A stretch of DNA of 47,240 nt from Akkermansia sp. Lineage in GTDB: Bacteria; Verrucomicrobiota; Verrucomicrobiia; Verrucomicrobiales; Akkermansiaceae. Shown in pieces: positions 32,374 to 39,225 of this stretch (positions are counted from its first letter, which is position 1; each line of letters opens with the position of its first letter). The notes beneath the pieces were generated by a model. It worked only from the letters and a program-made list of their open reading frames with translations. It was not told the origin of the DNA and searched no databases. The stretch lies in assembly GCA_030523775.1 (NCBI GenBank), contig JAUNHW010000018.1, positions 1 through 47,240 on the forward strand. Direction: 5' to 3'. Made by a program: the position numbers and the translations under genes.

Positions 32374-33447
32374 CTATCGGTGCCGCAAATTTGAAAGCAG
32401 CTGCCGGATGTGGCGGAATCTGCCCGTAGTCACCTTGCCGTCCCGGTAGCTCTTGTAGAACAGGGAAATTCCCAGGAAGCGGTACACGCGCGTGTTAGGA
32501 ATGTTGGTGAAAAACAGCCTGCGCCAGCCGGTGGCGGGCTTGAGGGTGGAAAGCGCGAAATCCCCCGGCAGCTCGTGCGGAAGCCCCAGTTCCAAGGCCA
32601 GGTTGTAATACGCACGCTGCACCGCTTCATGCTCGGCAACCGGGAAATAGTGTTTGGAGGAAGCGCAATGCTTCACCAGGCCGTGGACGAAAAGCGGCTT
32701 CCACTTCTCCCACAACCTGTTTTCCCGGTAGTATGCGCACAGGCGGCGCTCCACGTTGAGCATCGGCTCCAGATTGGCGTTCCCGCTCAATTGCCCTCCC
32801 ATGAAGGAATTTGCATGCTGCCAGTAGTGGTAGAGCTTCCTTTGCAGGAAATAGATGTTCCTGCAGTGCACAGCCGCTTTCCAGAAAAACTCCGCATCTT
32901 CAAACCGGGCACCCTCCGGGAAGCGCACCCGGTGTGCTTCCACAAGCGATCGGCGCCACACGCGAGCCCAAAACAACGGATGCATGTTTGAAATGACTTC
33001 CTCTGTAACGGGCACCGCCCCGGAATATGGTTCCATACGGTATAACGGTTGATGCGGCTCCTGCGGGGGGACTTCAAACTCATCAGCTATGGCGTAAGCC
33101 ACCGCATCAATTTCCGGGGCGAAACAGGCCATCACCATCCTATACAGGTCCGCGTCTATGTAGTCATCGGAATCCACCCCGGTAACGTATTCCCCGGTGG
33201 CTGCAACCAGTGCGGCGTTGCGCGCCGCGGACACGCCCGCATTTGCCTGGTTGATGACAACAATACGGGAATCGCGTTGGGCCATCTCCGCCAGGATTTG
33301 CCCGCTGCGGTCGGTGGAACCGTCGTTCACGCAAATAATCTCCAGATGCGGGTAGGTGCTGGCGCAAATGCTTTCTATGCAGCGCCGCAGGGTTTTCTCT
33401 GCATTGTATACCGGAACGATGACGCTGATGGTGGCGGGGCTTTGCAT
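32374..33447 (-). CDS. GT2 family glycosyltransferase (paralogue A)
   Basis: Transfers a sugar during surface polysaccharide assembly at the cytoplasmic face. The 357-residue protein has a GT-A domain with ISVIVPVYNAEKTLRRCIESICAST, VNDGSTDRSGQILAE, ANAGVSAARNAAL and the metal motif VDSDDYIDADLY; the C-terminal half is helical. It has the same length as, and is highly similar to, the plus-strand gene at 39226; both ends are nearly identical and the middle (about 105-200) has diverged. It has its own promoter 25 bases upstream. Confidence 0.9.
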   Translation of the reverse strand: MQSPATISVIVPVYNAEKTLRRCIESICASTYPHLEIICVNDGSTDRSGQILAEMAQRDSRIVVINQANAGVSAARNAALVAATGEYVTGVDSDDYIDADLYRMVMACFAPEIDAVAYAIADEFEVPPQEPHQPLYRMEPYSGAVPVTEEVISNMHPLFWARVWRRSLVEAHRVRFPEGARFEDAEFFWKAAVHCRNIYFLQRKLYHYWQHANSFMGGQLSGNANLEPMLNVERRLCAYYRENRLWEKWKPLFVHGLVKHCASSKHYFPVAEHEAVQRAYYNLALELGLPHELPGDFALSTLKPATGWRRLFFTNIPNTRVYRFLGISLFYKSYRDGKVTTGRFRHIRQLLSNLRHR

Positions 33448-33472
33448 GGTTGCAACGATTGTACCGAATTTT

Positions 33473-33502
33473 CTTATACCGTGGAGCCGGCCGCCGTGTC
33501 AA
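33473..33502 (-). promoter_or_regulatory. Promoter of GT2 paralogue A
   Basis: TTGACA (33502-33497), an 18-base spacer and TATAAG (33478-33473). A second TACAAT (33463-33458) lies 10 bases before the ATG but lacks a matching -35. Confidence 0.55.
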
Positions 33503-33636
33503 ACATAGATTGCGCTAGAAATCAGCTGGAATCAGCGTGGGCGGCGTAGAGGAGAATACCGGGTGGTGGATTTACAAGACGACGAACAATTGGAATAATA
33601 CACAGGTTTCACGCCTATGCTCCCAGCGCTGATTTG

Positions 33637-34623
33637 TCAAGATGGCAGCTCTGCGCGGAATTGGCGGAACCTGGAGACCCAGGTGTGCTCCCGCATCACG
33701 AGTTCATAATTGCGTTCCACAATGCGGGTGTACTCTTCCGGGTGGTTGAGGTAGAAGTCTATCTTCTCCGAGAAGTCGGAACCGTCAGGCTTGAGCTCCA
33801 CCATGGCATCTGCAGGGAAGAGCTCATCAAACACCGGTCCGGGCTTGTAGCCGATGATAAGGGTCTTGCTGGCCATGGCCTCGTAGAAACGGGCGGTCAC
33901 ATCCTGCACGTTGCCGGTGAAGCCCGGAGAATCTGTGGAGCGCGGCGCGCACACCATGAAGCGGCTTTCCGCCACGGCGCGGGCGGTGGATTCTATGGTG
34001 GGGAAGGTCACCTCGTCTGGCGTGCGGCGGTAGATATAGTTCTGAGGGGTGTCTGCAATACCGCGGGCCCGCATGTAATCCATAATCATACGGTGTATGG
34101 ATTCCACACGCCGCCCCATTTGCAGAAACAGGCGGGTCTTGGGGAGAGGGCGGGCGTGGAACACGCGGTCATCCCAAGACTGGGGCAGGAAATGGCAGAA
34201 ATCGAAGATGCGGGAGAAATGCTCGTATGACTGCCTGTAAGCAAGAAAGACTGCCATCAAGGGGATGTGTGAGAAGAGCCCCTGCCAATGTCCGTATTGT
34301 GGCTCCCATGTATCGAAGCAGTACAGGCAGACTCGCCCGCCCCGCTCTGCCACGCGCCGCAAGGCTGTGCGCTGATGCTCTAAATCATAGTTTGACATGA
34401 CTATAAAGAGATACCAGTCACCCGGTGCCACTCGAAGCGTTGGATCCGGCAATACCTTGTGGAAGTGAGATGTGGTGAAATAATTCAATCGGGCCACCCA
34501 TGGGTTGAAAGGCAACAGATCCACTCCGGGCTGGGAGGCAAAGGCATCTTCCATTCCCAGTGTGGATTCGTACCAGAAGGGGTGTTTTACCCTCGCCAAA
34601 CGCTCTGTGAGGATGTGTATCAT
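33637..34623 (-). CDS. Glycosyltransferase-like protein (GT-B type C-terminus)
   Basis: The 328-residue product starts MIHILTERLARVKHPFWYESTLG. The C-terminal half resembles the nucleotide-sugar half of GT-B enzymes: SRFMVCAPRSTDSPGFTGNVQDVTARFYEAMASKTLIIGYKPGPVFDELFP, then EYTRIVERNYELV. Its ATG overlaps the stop of the upstream GT2 gene (ATGA), so it depends on the same transcript and is presumably under the 35.6-kb switch. The sugar and linkage are unknown. The longer upstream frame to 34845 only overlaps the neighbour and is not used. Confidence 0.75.
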   Translation of the reverse strand: MIHILTERLARVKHPFWYESTLGMEDAFASQPGVDLLPFNPWVARLNYFTTSHFHKVLPDPTLRVAPGDWYLFIVMSNYDLEHQRTALRRVAERGGRVCLYCFDTWEPQYGHWQGLFSHIPLMAVFLAYRQSYEHFSRIFDFCHFLPQSWDDRVFHARPLPKTRLFLQMGRRVESIHRMIMDYMRARGIADTPQNYIYRRTPDEVTFPTIESTARAVAESRFMVCAPRSTDSPGFTGNVQDVTARFYEAMASKTLIIGYKPGPVFDELFPADAMVELKPDGSDFSEKIDFYLNHPEEYTRIVERNYELVMREHTWVSRFRQFRAELPS

Positions 34624-35636
34624 ACCAGTATAGGGGAGGAAAAGAAGAGGAAGCTGTGGAACTCCGGGAGCAGCTTGGGTAGCATGCCCGCAAGCATAGT
34701 ACACAAAACCGTGCAGCATGCGCGCATCCGCGCCGCGGCATCCGTTGCCAGGTAGGTGCAGTGGCCGTACAGCGTGGCCATGATGAGGCGCTGGTGTTGC
34801 CTGTCCGTTCGGCAGCGTTCTTTCACGCCATCCCTGTGGCACCACAGCAGCTCGATGAACTCATCACGGAACTTGGCGTAGCAATCCGCAGAAATAACTC
34901 CCGCCTGGAAATCCGCCTCAACATTGTCAACGCGCAGCGGCCGCCTTGCCTTGCCGTGTGCCCGGTACATCAAATCCGTGTCTGCCGCGCAGTGCAGGGT
35001 TTGGGAATCATATCCTCCCATTTCCCGGTACGGCGCGGATGGTGCAAAGAAGGCCTGGCGGCAGCAGGGGGGGAGCACGTACATCTGCTCGTTCTGCGGG
35101 CGGTACAATGGCCTTTCTCGGGCGGAACCCGCCACGTGGGCGCTGGCCGCCACACTCTCCGTCTCACCACGGCAGATCGGCAGCACGCATGCCGCCAGGT
35201 CCGCATCCGCGCGGTAAGTGTCCGCTGCGTTCACCACGGCCAGCACCTTCCCGCGTGCCAGGTTGATACCCTTGTTCATGGCACCGTAGATCCCGCGGTC
35301 CGGCTCGGAAACGTACCGCTCAATGTATTCGGCTGCCAGCTGCTTTGCCAACCACTTCGGCGTGACGTCCGCGGATGCTCCGTTCACCACATGCCCAATG
35401 GAAATGCTGCCCCTGGCCTTCTGCCGCACCACACTTTCCACCGTGGGCTTCAAATCAGCCAGCGCGTTCCAGCATACGGTGATGACCGCGTGCTGGCATG
35501 CCGAAAAAGGGAGTTCTCTTTCCGGTGCTTTGTTCCGGGGGGCGGAAAAGGGAGCAGTGTCACTTGCCATGATTCGTGTCATCAAGCATACAGTATTTGG
35601 AATACTGTATGCTTGCGCGAGCTGTAATGCGTTCAT
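34620..35636 (-). CDS. Degenerate GT2 glycosyltransferase reading out of the invertible switch
   Basis: The 338-residue frame is a homologue of the gene at 43998 (AVITVCWNALADLKPTVESVVRQKA, ERYVSEPDRGIYGAMNKGINLARG). Key GT-A residues have decayed: VVVDGASTDGTPE of the homologue is VVNGASADVTPK here, one residue shorter with the first Asp changed, and NAGDTY is NAADTY. It is probably inactive. ATG 35636 lies inside the invertible segment, and the frame passes through the palindrome (AYSIPNTVC); ATG 35582 and 35570 just outside are alternatives. Downstream it is coupled to the gene at 33637. Confidence 0.65.
   Translation of the reverse strand: MNALQLAQAYSIPNTVCLMTRIMASDTAPFSAPRNKAPERELPFSACQHAVITVCWNALADLKPTVESVVRQKARGSISIGHVVNGASADVTPKWLAKQLAAEYIERYVSEPDRGIYGAMNKGINLARGKVLAVVNAADTYRADADLAACVLPICRGETESVAASAHVAGSARERPLYRPQNEQMYVLPPCCRQAFFAPSAPYREMGGYDSQTLHCAADTDLMYRAHGKARRPLRVDNVEADFQAGVISADCYAKFRDEFIELLWCHRDGVKERCRTDRQHQRLIMATLYGHCTYLATDAAARMRACCTVLCTMLAGMLPKLLPEFHSFLFFSSPILV
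35583..35615. repeat. Left switch site, copy 1 (palindrome)
   Basis: A perfect inverted repeat of 15-bp arms (35583-35597 and 35601-35615) surrounds TGG. The core is TACAGTATT / TGG / AATACTGTA. It is the longest palindrome of the five sites. Confidence 0.92.
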
Positions 35637-35742
35637 TTTAAATAGCTTGAAAGTATGACGCAAATAATTCGAGTCTACTTTTGCCCCTAACGGATGCCAG
35701 TTTGCCCCGTGGAAGAGAGGACGGTTAGGGAAAAAGGCTTGC
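35616..35742. other. Invertible segment, copy 1 (pointing to the leftward GT2 operon)
   Basis: These 127 bp between two oppositely oriented palindromes align, in reverse complement, with the segment at 37335-37465, while the outer flanks align directly. Conserved blocks include TGGCATCC, TTTGCGT-ATACTT and GCATTACA(A/G)CTCGCGC. Read on the minus strand, the segment carries a promoter-like pair and an ATG leading into the GT2 gene. It is the switch core. Confidence 0.85.
35635..35663 (-). promoter_or_regulatory. Candidate promoter inside the invertible segment, copy 1
   Basis: TTGCGT (35663-35658), a 17-base spacer and TAAAAT (35640-35635) point toward the GT2-GT operon. The -10 overlaps ATG 35636, so if used, translation would begin at ATG 35582 just past the palindrome. 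The counterpart in copy 2 has a poorer -10 (CAAAAA), so this is tentative. Confidence 0.4.
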
Positions 35743-35763
35743 TACAGTATTCCAAATACTGTA
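35743..35763. repeat. Right switch site, copy 1 (palindrome)
   Basis: TACAGTATT / CCA / AATACTGTA, 9-bp arms. The central CCA makes it inverted relative to the left site (TGG), as required for inversion. Confidence 0.92.
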
Positions 35764-35859
35764 TGCTGAACGAGCCGGTCGGGGCGCCAGCCTGGGTTTC
35801 TGGACAAGCGGTTGCCTGCGGGAAGGCGAATCGGCTTCTGCCTGCAAAAACGTCAAGGA

Positions 35860-36963
35860 ATGAAGGTAGGCATAGTCACACTGGAGCGGTACTGGATGCT
35901 GAGGAATTACGGCACCCTGCTGCAGTGCTACGCCCTGCAGACGGTATTGCGGCGCATGGGGCACGAGCCCGTGCTGGTGCAGCGCTTGCATGCGCGGGAG
36001 GAAAGGCGCCGGTGGGATTTCATGTGGCTTACGCTTCATTTTTGCGCCCATCCGGTTTCGGCATGGGCAGAATGGCGCTCCCAATCGCGTTTCCGCCGTT
36101 TTATGAGGGAGCATATCACGGCCACGGAAACCTGCTACAGGGAGGAGGCTCTCGCCATGTCCCCCCCCGCGGCAGACGCATTCATATGCGGCAGCGACCA
36201 GGTGTGGAGCAAATGTGGGGAAACAGCTTTCCTCTCCTTTGCCCCGCGCGGCAGGCGGATTGCCTACGCGCCGAGCGCGCCCTGGGCGAATTGCGGTGAC
36301 GCATGGAAGGCGCAGGCCATGGAATTCCTGCCGGGGTTCGCCGGGGTTTCCGTGCGCGAGGATGCGGGGGCGGAGCTGCTGGGCGGCCTGGGAATCAACG
36401 CCATGGTGGTGGCTGATCCCGTACTGCTCCTTGAGAGGGAGGATTATGCGGAATTGATGCCTCCCTCCAGGCATCGCAAGCCGTACATGCTGGTGTACAC
36501 GCTCAATCTTCCCTCCCTGCAGGATATTTTCTGGGATGAGGTGAAACAGTATGCCGCAGGGCACCATCTTGACATGGTGGTGGTCGCACTCCAGGGAGCG
36601 GAGAAGCACTTTCCCGCAAGCATGCTCAGCACCCCCGCGCCGGGCGAACTGCTGCGCCTGTTTGCGGATGCCGCCTGCGTGGTCACCAACTCCTTCCACG
36701 GCTCAGCGTTCAGCCTGCTGTTCGGCAAACCCTTTGCCTCCATCGCGCAACGTGGGAGTACCGCCTCCCAGAACCCCCGTTTCCACACCCTGCTTGCGCA
36801 CACGGGGCAGCAGCACCGCCTGCTGCAGGCGCCCGGCCGCCTGCCGGAGCTGCTGCAGCAGGCATGCTCTGAGGCCGCACCCGCCCTGCAAGCCTGGCGT
36901 GAGCAATCCCTGCAATACCTCCAGACTGCCCTGCAAGGCGCGCAATCCCGCATAGCGCAATGA
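35860..36963 (+). CDS. Polysaccharide pyruvyl transferase (intact, copy 1)
   Basis: Adds pyruvate ketals to surface glycan sugars (CsaB/WcaK family). The 367-residue protein has MKVGIVTLERYWMLRNYGTLLQ, ADAFICGSDQVWSK (about 105-118), FAGVSVREDAGAELL, VADPVLLLERE and VTNSFHGSAFSLLFGKPFAS (about 273-292). ATG 35860 begins about 95 bases right of the switch. In the present switch orientation the candidate promoter points away, so this copy may be off. Its stop overlaps the ATG of a truncated frhB (ATGA). Confidence 0.9.
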   Translation: MKVGIVTLERYWMLRNYGTLLQCYALQTVLRRMGHEPVLVQRLHAREERRRWDFMWLTLHFCAHPVSAWAEWRSQSRFRRFMREHITATETCYREEALAMSPPAADAFICGSDQVWSKCGETAFLSFAPRGRRIAYAPSAPWANCGDAWKAQAMEFLPGFAGVSVREDAGAELLGGLGINAMVVADPVLLLEREDYAELMPPSRHRKPYMLVYTLNLPSLQDIFWDEVKQYAAGHHLDMVVVALQGAEKHFPASMLSTPAPGELLRLFADAACVVTNSFHGSAFSLLFGKPFASIAQRGSTASQNPRFHTLLAHTGQQHRLLQAPGRLPELLQQACSEAAPALQAWREQSLQYLQTALQGAQSRIAQ

Positions 36964-37138
36964 AAGAACAACCATCCACGCCGCCCCGTCTGCCCGCCAA
37001 TGCGCTCGGCTGCTTCGGCTGCGGCCCTCGAAACGGATGTTCCCGCGCTTTTCACAAGCCTGCCGTGCCAGGTGAAGGCATTGCGGCTGCGTTTCGGTTT
37101 CAAGCATGAAAACCTGCCGACGGCGGACATAGCCAGGT
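36960..37138 (+). pseudogene. frhB copy 1 with internal deletion and frameshift
   Basis: It begins like the intact gene at 37778 (MKEQPSTPPRLPANALGCFGCG), then jumps at the shared 8-bp CTGCGGCC to the region coding ALETDVPALFTSLPCQVKALRLRFGFKHEN. The deletion is 407 bp, not a multiple of three, so the frame stops at 37109. Past 37138 the DNA joins the 3' remnant of a GT2 gene. Confidence 0.85.
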
Positions 37139-37313
37139 AGGTGCAGTGTCCGTACCGCGTGGCCATGATGAGGCGCAGGCGCTGCCGGTCCGTGCGGCAG
37201 CGTTCTTTCGATCGTGTGCTGGCATGCCTGAAAAGGAAGTTTTCTCTCCGGTGCTTTGTTCTGGGGGCAGAAAAGGACGCAGTGGCACTTGCCATAATTC
37301 GTGTCATCAGGCA
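37131..37313 (-). pseudogene. Remnant of the leftward GT2 gene, copy 2
   Basis: Positions 37131-37209 match the 3' part of the GT2 at 34620 (around 34748-34828). Positions 37210-37313 match its 5' end (around 35480-35586), including MTRIMAS. About 650 bp between them are gone. The frame still opens leftward from the palindrome (YSIPNTVCLMTRIMAS) but cannot make a transferase. Confidence 0.8.
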
Positions 37314-37334
37314 TACAGTATTTGGAATACTGTA
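37314..37334. repeat. Left switch site, copy 2 (palindrome)
   Basis: TACAGTATT / TGG / AATACTGTA, same outer flank (GTGTCATCAnGCA) as the left site of copy 1. Confidence 0.92.
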
Positions 37335-37465
37335 GCAAGGCTTTTTCTTTAAACACGCCCTGCTACGCGGCAAATTGGCATCCATTGGAGGCAAACGCAG
37401 GGGCACAATATTTGCGTTATACTTGTAAGATGTTCAAAAATGGAGCATTACAACTCGCGCGCCCA
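37335..37465. other. Invertible segment, copy 2 (pointing to the rightward operon)
   Basis: 131 bp between palindromes, in the opposite orientation to copy 1. The shared inner ends swap sides: GCAAGGC/GCTTTTT next to the left site here matches the right end in copy 1, and GCATTACAACTCGCGC next to the right site matches the left end there. The plus strand holds TTGCGT (37412-37417) and TATACT (37418-37423). A short frame ends MFKNGALQLARPYSIPNTVC then stop just past the right palindrome. Confidence 0.85.
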
Positions 37466-37488
37466 TACAGTATTCCAAATACTGTATG
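37464..37488. repeat. Right switch site, copy 2 (palindrome)
   Basis: CATACAGTATT / CCA / AATACTGTATG, 11-bp arms. The outer flank TGCTGAA is shared with the right site of copy 1. Confidence 0.92.
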
Positions 37489-37580
37489 CTGAATGGGCTC
37501 GCTAGCACCGAAGGGCGGTTTCCCGAACAAGAGAAGCCATACGAAAGGCAAAAGGTTTTACCTTGCAGGAGCCAAACGGC

Positions 37581-37781
37581 ATGAAGATAGGCATAGTCAC
37601 ACAGGAGCGGCACTGGATGCTGAGGAACTACGGCACCCTGCTGCAGGCGCCCGGCCGCCTGCCGGAGCTGCTGCAGCAGGCATGCTCTGAGGCCGCACCC
37701 GCCCTGCAAGCCTGGCGTGAGCAATCCCTGCAATACCTCCAGACTGCCCTGCAAGGCGCGCAATCCCGCATAGCGCAATGA
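37581..37781 (+). pseudogene. Polysaccharide pyruvyl transferase copy 2 with 903-bp in-frame deletion
   Basis: The 66-residue frame joins the first 22 residues (MKIGIVTQERHWMLRNYGTLLQ) to the last 44 (APGRLPELLQQACSEAAPAL and following) of the 367-residue enzyme. The junction is the 10-bp CCTGCTGCAG, which occurs at 35916 and 36819 in the intact copy; recombination there removes exactly 903 bp (301 codons). AGGAG at 37567-37571 is a good SD. All substrate-binding motifs are missing, so it cannot be the enzyme, but it keeps the ATGA coupling to frhB. Confidence 0.85.
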
Positions 37782-39013
37782 AAGAACAACCACCCACGCC
37801 ACCCCGTCTGCCCGCCAATGCGCTCGGCTGCTTTGCCTGCGGCCTCTGTGCGGGAGTATGCTCGGCCAAGGCCATCACCATGCAGATGGGTGAGGATGGG
37901 TTCCTGCGGCCGCATGTGGATGAAGCCTTGTGCAGGAAATGCCGCGCATGCGAACAGATGTGCAGGAAACTGTCGGCTCCGCTACCACTCGCCGGTGCGG
38001 CTCCCCGCGCATGCTATGCCGCATACGCCACAGACACCGCCCTGCGGCGCGCCTGCTCCAGCGGCGGGGTGGTCGCACTGCTGGCCAAACACACCGTGGA
38101 GCGGGGCGGCGTGGCGTTCGGCGTGGTGATGAACGGGCTGGACAAGGCGGAATTCGCCGCTATCGACAGCGTGCGCGATTTGCCGAAAATGCAGGGCAGC
38201 AAGTATCTTCAGGCGGATACCACACACTGCTTTGAAAAAGTGGCTGCGGCCCTCAAAACGGGTGTTCCCGTGCTTTTCACCGGCCTGCCGTGCCAGGTGA
38301 AGGCATTGCGGCTGCGTTTCGGGTTCAAGCATGAGAACCTGCTGACGGCGGACATTGCCTGCCACGGCGTGCCCAGCAAAAACGCCTATGATGCGTGGCT
38401 GCGGGAATTGGCTCACAAGCACGGCTCGGCGGTGCGCCAAGTGCATTTCCGGGATAAAACACAGGGATGGATAGCCTACCGTATGCGGGTGGAGTTCGAG
38501 GATGGCACCGATGAAGTCTTTGCGGAGAACCCGTTCCACCTCCTCTTTCTCAACAGGCTGTGCGTGAATGAAACCTGCTATGCCTGTCAAAAGGATGCCA
38601 CAACCCACTCGTCCGACTTGACCGCAAGTGATTTGTGGGGCGTGCGGGATTTGAGCGGAGACGAAAAAATGCACGGCGTCAGCGGTGTGGCATGCCACAC
38701 GGAGAAAGGAATGCAGGCGCTCGCGGCATTGGGCGCGGAACTGTACATGCGCCCCGTCTCGGTGGCGGATGTCGAGCGTGGCAACGGCGGCATGCGCATG
38801 GGCTCAATTCCCATCCCGTGGCAGCGGGCCCATCTCCTCCGAGACTTGAGGAAAATGCCCGTTTCCGCCGCTTATCACCGGTATTTCATACGCCCCAACA
38901 CCCTGCGCCGTTCTGTGGCGCTGTTCGGGAAACACATACTGCTGCCCGACCTTGCGTACCGCGTGCTGCGGGGGGTGAAACGCCTTGTGTGCAGGGACGG
39001 GCAGGCTGGGTAG
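37778..39013 (+). CDS. FrhB-type iron-sulfur protein of the polysaccharide locus (intact, copy 2)
   Basis: This 411-residue member of the coenzyme F420 hydrogenase beta subunit family often stands beside pyruvyl transferases in glycan loci; its chemistry there is not settled. The N-terminus has two 4Fe-4S ferredoxin motifs, CFACGLCAGVC (about 18-28) and CRKCRACEQMC (about 52-62). The FrhB body follows with CSSGGVVALLAKHTVERGGVAFGVV, KMQGSKYLQAD, TGLPCQVKALRL, DIACHGVPSKNAYDAWL and CVNETCYACQ. It is coupled to the deleted pyruvyl transferase by ATGA. Switch 2 faces this operon, so it is predicted on. Confidence 0.88.
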   Translation: MKEQPPTPPRLPANALGCFACGLCAGVCSAKAITMQMGEDGFLRPHVDEALCRKCRACEQMCRKLSAPLPLAGAAPRACYAAYATDTALRRACSSGGVVALLAKHTVERGGVAFGVVMNGLDKAEFAAIDSVRDLPKMQGSKYLQADTTHCFEKVAAALKTGVPVLFTGLPCQVKALRLRFGFKHENLLTADIACHGVPSKNAYDAWLRELAHKHGSAVRQVHFRDKTQGWIAYRMRVEFEDGTDEVFAENPFHLLFLNRLCVNETCYACQKDATTHSSDLTASDLWGVRDLSGDEKMHGVSGVACHTEKGMQALAALGAELYMRPVSVADVERGNGGMRMGSIPIPWQRAHLLRDLRKMPVSAAYHRYFIRPNTLRRSVALFGKHILLPDLAYRVLRGVKRLVCRDGQAG

Positions 39014-39133
39014 CCGCCGGCAAGGGTGTGGGGCGCGGGGCGTTGCCCTTCCCGCGCCCGGCATTGCTCCCGAACACTCCGTTTCGCCATAGGTACAGGC
39101 ATTCCCATGCGCATTCACAGGCACTGTTTGGGG

Positions 39134-39163
39134 TTGACTCCATGGTTGCGCGTATGGTATACA
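39134..39163 (+). promoter_or_regulatory. Promoter of GT2 paralogue B
   Basis: TTGACT (39134-39139), an 18-base spacer and TATACA (39158-39163), 62 bases before ATG 39226. Confidence 0.55.
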
Positions 39164-39225
39164 TGGGGCTGGCTGGAAGGAATCCAGAGCCTCGGCATAT
39201 AGTGCACGGCCACACTCGGACAGTC

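Noticed and set aside
36444..37406. Long minus-strand frame of 320 codons beginning near the copy 2 switch
   Set aside because: Only its first part is a GT2 remnant; the rest is antisense to the intact pyruvyl transferase and has no recognisable protein features.
35583..37488. Palindromes as ends of an insertion sequence or as a CRISPR array
   Set aside because: There is no transposase, no target duplication and no regular spacer set. The segments between the sites are homologous and inverted, which fits inversion instead.
38635..39225. N-terminal extension of GT2 paralogue B
   Set aside because: It overlaps the frhB gene in another frame; GT2 enzymes start at the ISVIIPAYN strand, and a promoter lies at 39134.
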